This document shows positions 1 through 4,445 of a stretch of 5,733 nt of DNA, one piece after another. The stretch spans positions 1 through 5,733 of the forward strand of contig CAUGKA010000128.1 in assembly GCA_959599615.1 (NCBI GenBank). Direction: 5' to 3'. Position 1 is the first letter of the stretch; every line of letters begins with the position of its first letter. Below the pieces are notes generated by a model, which was not told the DNA's origin, did not search any database, and saw only the letters and a program-made list of their open reading frames with translations. The stretch is from an uncultured Collinsella sp. (GTDB lineage Bacteria; Actinomycetota; Coriobacteriia; Coriobacteriales; Coriobacteriaceae). Made by a program: the position numbers and the translations under genes.

Positions 1-1
1 C

Positions 2-1252
2 GATGCTCCGATTATGAAAATCGCCCAATGGGCCGACTACCTGCAAGAGCTCGGCATCGGTGCTGTGCTCATTAACCCGCCGCTCGAATCCGATAGCCAC
101 GGCTACGACACGCGCAGCCTGCGCCATATCGACCGTCGCCTTGGCGGGGATGCCGATTTTGCCGCTGTGTGCGAGACACTGCATGCCCACGGCATCCGTG
201 TGGTGCTCGACGCCGTCTTCAACCACGTCGGTCGCGGCTTTTGGGCCTTCCGCGATGTGCAGGAGCGTAAGTGGGACTCGCCGTACAAGGACTGGTTCCA
301 CATCAGCTTCGACGGCGACTCGTGCTACGGCGACGGCTTTTGGTACGAGGGCTGGGAAGGCCATTTTGAGCTCGTGAAGCTCAACCTGCAAAATCCCGCT
401 GTGGTCGATTACCTGCTCGAGTCCGTGCGTCGTTGGGCCGAGGTCTTTGGCGTCGACGGCCTGCGCCTGGACGTTGCCTATATGCTCGACCGCGACTTTA
501 TGCGCCGCCTGCACGCCTTTACCCGTGAGCTCAAGCCTGACTTTGTGCTGATCGGCGAGACGCTTCACGGCGACTACAACCAGATCGTCAACGACGAGAT
601 GCTCGATTCCTGCACCAACTACGAGTGCTACAAGGGCCTGTACTCCAGCTTTAACTCGGTCAACATGTTCGAGATCGCGCACTCGCTGCACCGTCAGTTT
701 GGTGGCGACCCCTGGTGCATCTACCGCGGCAAACACCTGCTGTCGTTTGTCGATAACCACGACGTGCCGCGCCTGGCAAGCATCCTCACCGACAAGTCCT
801 GCCTGCGTCCCGCTTATGGCATGCTCTTTGGCATGCCGGGCATCCCATGCGTTTACTATGGCAGCGAGTGGGGGATTGCCGGCGAAAAGGGCGGCCCCGA
901 TGGCGATTGGGCGCTGCGCCCTGCGCTCGATGAGCCCACACCCAACGAGCTGACGGCCTTCATCAAGCAGCTTGCACGCCTGCGCTCGGCCGACGACGCG
1001 CCGGCCCGTGCCCTCAACTACGGCGCGTACCGTAGCGTGGTGATCCAGAACAAGCAGCTACTGTTCGAGCGCGCCTGCGACGACGCCACGGTGCTCGTGG
1101 CGGTGAACGCCGTGGACGAGCCTTACACCTTTGGCGCCGGCGAGCTCAACGGCTCCTTCGTCGACCTGCTTGCCGACGGTGCGCCCACGGTTGAGCTGAC
1201 GGGTACCCTTGAGCTTGCGCCCTACGAGGTGCGCTATCTGTTGAGGGCCTAG
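2..1252 (+). CDS. GH13 alpha-amylase-family glycosidase (maltodextrin glucosidase/cyclomaltodextrinase-like), 5' end cut by window
   Basis: Probably hydrolyses alpha-1,4 glucosidic bonds of starch-derived maltodextrins in the cytoplasm. The four GH13 conserved regions appear in order: DAVFNH at 209-226, the nucleophile Asp in GLRLDVA (codon 470-472), the acid/base Glu in IGETLHGD (codon 557-559), and FVDNHD with the third catalytic Asp at 761-763. The HGYDT and IDRRLG segments of the first half and the NYECYKGLYSS segment are typical of small intracellular maltodextrin-acting GH13 enzymes. The frame is open to the window edge (codons Asp-Ala-Pro-Ile precede the ATG at 14), and the family normally has a first beta strand with a FYxIYP-like motif that is absent here. 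The true start therefore lies upstream and ATG 14 is internal; I estimate a few dozen residues are missing. No signal peptide can be judged. The stop lies 3 nt before the next gene. The exact substrate cannot be told from sequence alone. Confidence 0.9.
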   Translation, partial: DAPIMKIAQWADYLQELGIGAVLINPPLESDSHGYDTRSLRHIDRRLGGDADFAAVCETLHAHGIRVVLDAVFNHVGRGFWAFRDVQERKWDSPYKDWFHISFDGDSCYGDGFWYEGWEGHFELVKLNLQNPAVVDYLLESVRRWAEVFGVDGLRLDVAYMLDRDFMRRLHAFTRELKPDFVLIGETLHGDYNQIVNDEMLDSCTNYECYKGLYSSFNSVNMFEIAHSLHRQFGGDPWCIYRGKHLLSFVDNHDVPRLASILTDKSCLRPAYGMLFGMPGIPCVYYGSEWGIAGEKGGPDGDWALRPALDEPTPNELTAFIKQLARLRSADDAPARALNYGAYRSVVIQNKQLLFERACDDATVLVAVNAVDEPYTFGAGELNGSFVDLLADGAPTVELTGTLELAPYEVRYLLRA

Positions 1253-1255
1253 GCC

Positions 1256-1819
1256 ATGGCAGCGTCTGACGAGGGCTATCAACATATTGAGCACGGGTTT
1301 GAACCCGTGTTCGACCAGCACTCGCGCGTTTTGGTGCTGGGGTCGTTTCCCTCGGTGCTTTCGCGCGCCAATGCCTTTTATTACGGCAACCCTCAGAATC
1401 GCTTTTGGCGTGTGATGGCCGCGTGCCTCGGTGTGCCCGTGCCACCCAACGAGGGCGACCCTCTGGTGGGCGGCGAGCCCGCGACGCTCGACGCCTCGAT
1501 TGCCGCCAAGCGGGCTATGTTGCTCAACGGCGGTGTGGCCCTGTGGGACGTGATTGAGAGCTGTGACATTAAGGGCTCGAGTGACGCGAGCATTCGCAAC
1601 GTTGTGCCGGCACATATCGAGCGCATTACCGATGTCACGCCGATTGAGGTTGTTATCTGCAACGGCGGCGCGGCCGGGCGGCTCTACAAACGCTATCTAC
1701 AAGAGCGGACGGGGCTACCTGCCATCGTGCTGCCGTCGACGAGTCCTGCCAACGCGGCGTGGCGTTTGGAGCGGCTTGTCGAGCGTTGGAGTGAAGCCGT
1801 TGACTGGGCAGCTTATTAA
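1256..1819 (+). CDS. DNA-deoxyinosine/uracil DNA glycosylase-like protein (UDG superfamily, family 6-like)
   Basis: Base-excision repair enzyme of the uracil-DNA glycosylase superfamily, expected to remove deaminated bases (hypoxanthine, perhaps uracil) from DNA. The protein has 187 residues, usual for this compact fold. Motif 1 is VLVLGSFPS at residues 25-33, followed by YYGNPQNRFW at 42-51, which is typical of the hypoxanthine-DNA glycosylase branch. A late strand VVICNGGAAG precedes the second motif LPSTSPAN at 159-166, where classical UDGs carry an HPSP-type loop; the Ser/Thr-rich version fits the deoxyinosine branch. The ATG at 1256 is 3 nt after the glycosidase stop and is preceded by GAGGG at 1243-1247 (8-nt spacing), so translation is probably coupled to the upstream gene. 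Its 3' end converges with the minus-strand gene ending at 1821. Substrate preference is inferred from the motifs. A fossil of its last codons lies at 3635-3694. Confidence 0.8.
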   Translation: MAASDEGYQHIEHGFEPVFDQHSRVLVLGSFPSVLSRANAFYYGNPQNRFWRVMAACLGVPVPPNEGDPLVGGEPATLDASIAAKRAMLLNGGVALWDVIESCDIKGSSDASIRNVVPAHIERITDVTPIEVVICNGGAAGRLYKRYLQERTGLPAIVLPSTSPANAAWRLERLVERWSEAVDWAAY

Positions 1820-1820
1820 T

Positions 1821-2483
1821 TTAGATTATTGATTGAGTGCGGGCGCCGAGGTGTTTCAGAACGCCTCGCCAGATCGGCGCGGGCACGGCTGGCTCGGCGC
1901 AAACCATGCCATTGGTGTCGATGTCCTCGGCACTGCCGCCGCCGAGTCGCTGCGCATGCTCAACCGAGCAACCCATACGCACCGCACCCACGAGCTTGTC
2001 CATGGCTTCGGAAAACGGTCGGCGCAAGAGGCCCATGCGCGGGGAGTGGCGAAGCGCTGCGATGCCGCTGCCGGCGCAGATGGCAACGCCGCCACACCAC
2101 GTTAGTTTACGGAGCTCGCAAGCTTCCCGCAGGCGCTTGACGGGCATGTGCGCCCCCTCGGTGCTTCTGTGGGCAACCTGCACGACGACATAGACGCGTG
2201 TCTCTGCATTCCCAAGGCGATCGAGCATCTGCTCGACAGTGATCATCGCCCCGTCATCAAATGCATCATCAACGGCGAGCACGAGGCCATCGGCGGCAGC
2301 ATCGTCATCATCCGCCTTCAAGTCGACCGGTCGGGGGAGTACAGTGCCGGAAAGCTGTGCATAGGCGGCGATGGCATCCTGCAGGTCCCAGAGCAAAAAC
2401 TCAAGATCGGCGCTCTCGGGAATGCTGATATACGCAATGGTTTGCAACGTCTTGGGCTTATCGCCGCGCGCGATCGTCTCCAT
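1821..2483 (-). CDS. Uncharacterised protein, possibly flavodoxin-fold (intact copy)
   Basis: I do not recognise this 220-residue protein with certainty. The layout faintly resembles flavodoxin-like/NADPH-dependent FMN reductase proteins. A strand plus acidic turn reads DGLVLAVDDAF, then come EQMLDRL, a hydrophobic strand VYVVVQ, and a WCGGVAICAGSG segment followed by PRMGLLRRPFSEAMDKL. These match the order 'DGLVxxxPvY - LDRL - strand - W-GG-xxxGGG' seen in that fold. A canonical N-terminal FMN phosphate loop is not visible, so flavin binding is doubtful. No signal peptide or membrane segment is seen. The start ATG at 2483 has a strong Shine-Dalgarno AAAGGAGG (plus-strand 2488-2495). The gene is divergent from the aminotransferase start at 2577 and converges on the DNA glycosylase with a 1-nt gap, leaving no room for a terminator. 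A frameshifted paralogous copy lies at 3696-4360. Existence as a gene is well supported; function is inference. Confidence 0.7.
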   Translation of the reverse strand: METIARGDKPKTLQTIAYISIPESADLEFLLWDLQDAIAAYAQLSGTVLPRPVDLKADDDDAAADGLVLAVDDAFDDGAMITVEQMLDRLGNAETRVYVVVQVAHRSTEGAHMPVKRLREACELRKLTWCGGVAICAGSGIAALRHSPRMGLLRRPFSEAMDKLVGAVRMGCSVEHAQRLGGGSAEDIDTNGMVCAEPAVPAPIWRGVLKHLGARTQSII

Positions 2484-2576
2484 GCCGCCTCCTTTCCGGT
2501 TGGTTTCCGTTTAGGTTACACCGTCTGGTGGCGCCTCGCCGCGCTATCCTAGTGCAACCCTTACGAAAGGAACGCC
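2484..2576. promoter_or_regulatory. Divergent intergenic region, left copy
   Basis: This 93-bp gap separates the minus-strand gene from the truncated aminotransferase. On the plus strand a TATCCT box (2545-2550) is a possible -10 element, and AAAGGA (2566-2571) is the ribosome binding site of the ATG at 2577. The best -35-like hexamer, GTTACA (2515-2520), is 24 bp from the -10 here but 16 bp in the right copy, because the left copy has 8 extra bases. Promoter assignment is tentative because both boxes match consensus at only 4 of 6 positions. Confidence 0.4.
2488..2495 (-). promoter_or_regulatory. Strong Shine-Dalgarno of the intact minus-strand gene
   Basis: Read on the minus strand this is AAAGGAGG, 4 nt upstream of the ATG ending at 2483. 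It supports that start. The equivalent site of the broken copy (4365-4372) reads AAAGTAGG. Confidence 0.75.
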
Positions 2577-2858
2577 ATGCGCCTGCCCATGAATACCTCG
2601 CTTGCCACGCTCAAGCCCTCCGGTATCCGCCGAATCAACGCGCTCGCCGCTCAGCATCCGGGATGCATCGCGCTTGCGCTCGGCGAGCCTGATTTTCCCA
2701 CGCCCGATGTGATTAGCGCCGAGGTGACCGCCGCACTGGGCCGCGGTGACACGCACTATCCGCCCAACAACGGTTGCCCCGCCCTGCGCGAGGCGCTGTC
2801 TGCCTATATGGGGGACGCGGGCCTTGCGTTTTTGGTCGACGAAGTTAGCATGAAATAG
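2577..2858 (+). pseudogene. Truncated N-terminal fragment of the class I/II aminotransferase
   Basis: About 89 codons match the start of the complete aminotransferase at 4446 (18 mismatches in 269 aligned bases by my count), including the ALGEPDFPTPD substrate-site segment and the YPPNNG...LREAL segment. The reading frame then leaves the family at DEV, continues with Ser-Met-Lys and stops at 2856-2858 inside AT-rich DNA. The PLP lysine, the NPTG loop and the whole large and C-terminal domains are missing, so it cannot be an active transaminase. The ribosome binding site and start are intact, so a short peptide may still be made. Differences from the complete copy include Gly for Asp in LGRGD and Cys for Arg in NNGCP. 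It is the left-repeat half of a split duplication, not an independent gene. Confidence 0.9.
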
Positions 2859-2932
2859 AAAGCCTGGTCAGTCCAGATAGTGAGAAGTTGAAGCTGAAGA
2901 CCATCGCAGACTTGACAAATCGAAATTTATAG
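2849..2932 (+). pseudogene. Possible 3' remnant of an unknown donor gene
   Basis: Directly after the repeat edge, one frame is open for 27 codons without a start codon and ends ...KTIADLTNRNL at TAG 2930-2932. That stop overlaps the AGGAGG ribosome binding site of the GNAT gene, a spacing typical of adjacent genes in an operon. The composition (many Glu, Lys, Asp, Ser and Leu) looks protein-like, and the other two frames contain stops. I cannot identify the family, and chance is possible at this length. Confidence 0.35.
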
Positions 2933-2936
2933 GAGG
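2931..2936 (+). promoter_or_regulatory. Ribosome binding site that sets the GTG start of the GNAT gene
   Basis: AGGAGG sits 8 nt before GTG 2945 and overlaps the stop codon of the possible upstream remnant. A TTGACA hexamer occurs at 2912-2917, but no -10 box lies at suitable spacing, so I do not call a promoter; expression may depend on read-through from the truncated aminotransferase. Confidence 0.8.
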
Positions 2937-2944
2937 ATAGCAAG

Positions 2945-3436
2945 GTGGATTTTATAATCAGACCATATAAACAAGGTGAAGAAAAGTATGTTGCAGATCT
3001 TCACAAAGCACTCTATTCAACCGAATACTCATGGGGACCGAGCTTTACCGATTATGCTATGAAAATTGCAACAGACTTTGCAAAAGGCAGTAAGAATGAC
3101 CGAGAAGAACTATTTGTTGCGGATTGTGATGGTGTTTTAGCTGGCTGCATTATGCTTTGCCAGGCGGATGATCCTTCTGTTGGTCAGTTACGACTTTTTG
3201 CCGTCGAGAAGGACTATCGACGCTACGGCATTGGTTCAGCGCTGATTGCCGCTTTTATGCAAAAAGCCAAGGATTCCGGGTATCAAAAAATAATTCTCTG
3301 GACAGCCAGCCCCCTTACTGACGCTATTCGGCATTACGAAAAGTTGGGCTTTAAGGCAACTGAGTCTGTAGAAAATACTACATGGAATACAGACGGAAAG
3401 TCGCTTGATGAAATTAAAATGGAATTGTTTCTCTGA
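2945..3436 (+). CDS. GNAT-family N-acetyltransferase
   Basis: Transfers an acetyl group from acetyl-CoA to an unknown amine. The 163-residue protein is a single GNAT domain. It begins IIRPYKQGE, has the central strands ELFVADCDGVLAGCIML, then the acetyl-CoA motif VEKDYRRYGIGSAL at about residues 87-100 (Arg92-Arg93-Tyr-Gly95-Ile-Gly97), and motif B AIRHYEKLGFKA near residues 128-139. The pattern, including YSWGPSF near residue 30 and a final KMELFL, resembles the acetyltransferase half of MarR-GNAT fusion proteins, but no MarR domain is encoded here. The GTG start is chosen because AGGAGG at 2931-2936 lies 8 nt upstream; the next in-frame ATG would lose 38 residues. Codons such as AGA, ATA and AAA are common here and scarce in the neighbours, pointing to transfer from a lower-GC host, perhaps a Firmicute. 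The substrate could be a drug, a metabolite or a protein; nothing in the sequence decides this. Confidence 0.87.
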   Translation: MDFIIRPYKQGEEKYVADLHKALYSTEYSWGPSFTDYAMKIATDFAKGSKNDREELFVADCDGVLAGCIMLCQADDPSVGQLRLFAVEKDYRRYGIGSALIAAFMQKAKDSGYQKIILWTASPLTDAIRHYEKLGFKATESVENTTWNTDGKSLDEIKMELFL

Positions 3437-3634
3437 CAACTTCCAATTTGTAGCGATGACATGAACAAATGAAGTTTAAGGAATAGGGCTTTACCCTCTT
3501 TACCTATTCAAATATATATAGAGCAATTCAAGGTTTCACATGCTCGAAACCCTAGATTTTAAGGGGAAAGGTGCGTTCCACCATTGCCTTGTACAAAAGG
3601 GATTGAGTATGTTGTTCGTTGAACAATCGAGCCA
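3437..3634. other. AT-rich non-coding stretch downstream of the GNAT gene
   Basis: About 200 bp with no credible gene. It holds three small inverted repeats: GAATAGG/CCTATTC (3481-3487 with 3503-3509), GGTTTC/GAAACC (3532-3537 with 3546-3551) and TTGTTC/GAACAA (3612-3617 with 3621-3626). It also has two copies of CTTTACC (3489-3495 and 3498-3504). None is followed by a T-tract, so none is a clear intrinsic terminator. Confidence 0.5.
3481..3509. repeat. 7-bp inverted repeat after the GNAT gene, possible weak terminator
   Basis: GAATAGG and CCTATTC are perfect complements around a 15-nt loop. The loop contains CCCT (3494-3497), which can pair with AGGG (3485-3488) as an alternative hairpin. 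It lies 44 nt after the GNAT stop. An AT-rich tract follows, but there is no run of T, so a terminator role is only possible. Confidence 0.4.
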
Positions 3635-3694
3635 TGGCGCTTGGAGCACCTTGTTGAGCGCTGACACGAGGCCGTTGACTGGGCCGCGCTGTAA
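3635..3694 (+). pseudogene. Fossil of the last 19 codons of the DNA glycosylase
   Basis: Read in the glycosylase frame it gives WRLEHLVER, then TGA, then HEAVDWAAL and TAA. This matches WRLERLVERW-SEAVDWAAY at 1760-1819. The TGA at 3662-3664 replaces the Trp codon TGG of the intact gene. Everything upstream of Trp169 is absent, so this marks the left edge of the second repeat copy and cannot be a functional gene. Confidence 0.85.
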
Positions 3695-3695
3695 T

Positions 3696-4360
3696 TTAAA
3701 TATTTGATTGAGCTCGGCTGCCGAGGCGTTTTATAACGGCTTGCCAGATTGGCGCCGGCACGGCTGGCTCGGCAAAAACCATGCCATTGGTGTCGATGTC
3801 CTCGGCACTGCCGCCGCCGAGTCGCTGTGCATGCTCAACCGAGCAACCCATACGCACCGCACCCACGAGCTTATCCATCGCTTCGGAAAACGGTCGGCGC
3901 AAGAGGCCCATGCGTGGGGAGCGGCAAAGCGCTGCGATGCCGGCGCCGGTGCAGGCGACAATGCCACCGCACCACGACAGCCCCCCCGACGCTCGCACGC
4001 TTCGCGCAGATGGCCAACGACCGTGTGCGCCCGCTCGGGACTCCCACAGCTGGCTTGAACAACGACATAGACGCGCGCTTCCGTGCCCCCAAGGCAATCA
4101 AGCGCCTGCTCAACGACGCTCATCGCCTCGTTATTGAGCGCATTCTCAACAGCGAATACAATGCCGTCCGCAACGCTGCCGCCATCATCCGTCCCCAGAG
4201 CGACCAGGCGGGGGAGCGAAGTACCGGAAAGCCGGGCATACGCCGCGATGGCATCCTGCAGGTCCCAAAGCAAAAACTCAAGATCCGCGCTATTGGGAAT
4301 GCTGATATACGCAATGGTTTGCAACGTTTTTGGTACATCGCCGCATGCGGCCGTCTCCAT
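3696..4360 (-). pseudogene. Frameshifted second copy of the uncharacterised minus-strand gene
   Basis: It starts METAACGDVPKTLQ and follows the intact copy (1821-2483) for about 127 codons, to REACERR. There the frame slips at a run of seven G (plus-strand C7 at 3981-3987). The rest of the protein (SWCGG...GLLRRPFSEAMDKLVGAVRMG...) continues in another frame to the stop at 3696-3698, the same relative position as in the intact copy. The total is 665 nt against 663, so the net change is 2 extra bases (or 1 lost). As read, the product would lose the conserved C-terminal third and end in an unrelated tail. The Shine-Dalgarno is also weaker (AAAGTAGG, plus-strand 4365-4372). Decay is the simplest reading; slippage-based phase variation or a sequencing error in the homopolymer are alternatives. 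Confidence 0.8.
3981..3987. other. C7 homopolymer at the frameshift site
   Basis: The run is seven C on the plus strand (seven G in the coding sense). Five or eight bases here would keep the minus-strand frame open across the break. The intact copy has no such run at the matching place (around 2106-2113). Confidence 0.8.
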
Positions 4361-4445
4361 GCCGCCTACTTTCCGGTTGGTTTCCGTTTAGGTTACACCG
4401 TCTGGCGGCGCGCTATCCTAGTGCAACCCTTACGAAAGGAACGCC
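4361..4445. promoter_or_regulatory. Divergent intergenic region upstream of the full aminotransferase
   Basis: Possible sigma70-type promoter for the aminotransferase: GTTACA (4392-4397), 16-bp spacer, TATCCT (4414-4419), each 4 of 6 to consensus. The AAAGGA ribosome binding site is at 4435-4440, 5 nt before ATG 4446. The region is 8 bp shorter than its left-repeat counterpart, and the difference falls in the spacer. Confidence 0.45.

Larger units (their letters stand above)
1760..2845 (+). repeat. Left copy of a diverged direct repeat of about 1.08 kb
   Basis: It contains the last 19 codons of the DNA glycosylase, the complete minus-strand gene, the divergent promoter region and the first 89 or so codons of an aminotransferase. 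It aligns with 3635-4714 at a steady offset of 1875 bases, becoming 1877 after a 2-base difference in the minus-strand gene and 1869 after an 8-base difference in the divergent intergenic region. Similarity stops at about 2845, where the aminotransferase frame runs into unrelated AT-rich DNA. Confidence 0.92.
2846..3634 (+). other. AT-rich insert of about 790 bp between the two repeats, probably horizontally acquired
   Basis: Base composition and codon use change sharply at both edges. A counted stretch inside has 23 G+C in 60 bases against 36 in 60 in the flanking aminotransferase. It holds one GNAT gene, a possible 3' remnant of another gene and about 200 bp without genes. I see no transposase, integrase or clear terminal inverted repeats, and no target-site duplication at the edges, so it does not look like an insertion sequence. 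The left edge lies between about 2845 and 2853 (chance matches blur it), and the right edge near 3634. Confidence 0.7.

Noticed and set aside
14..16. ATG at 14 as the glycosidase start
   Set aside because: The frame stays open upstream to the window edge with family-like residues, no ribosome binding site is visible, and the family's first strand would be missing.
1058..1615. Minus-strand open frame of 185 codons opposite the glycosidase end and the DNA glycosylase
   Set aside because: It overlaps two well-supported genes on the other strand and shows no recognisable domain.
2912..2931. TTGACA plus TTTATA as a promoter for the GNAT gene
   Set aside because: The two boxes are only 8 bp apart, too close for a sigma70-type promoter, and the second abuts the ribosome binding site.
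2846..3634. Insert as an insertion sequence or integron cassette
   Set aside because: No transposase, integrase, terminal inverted repeats, target duplication or attC-like site could be seen, and the flanking repeats are host genes rather than element ends.
3609..3707. Small open frame of 32 codons with an upstream AAAAGGG, crossing the right junction
   Set aside because: It reads the glycosylase fossil in the wrong frame and joins it to the insert, so it is probably a chance product of the junction.
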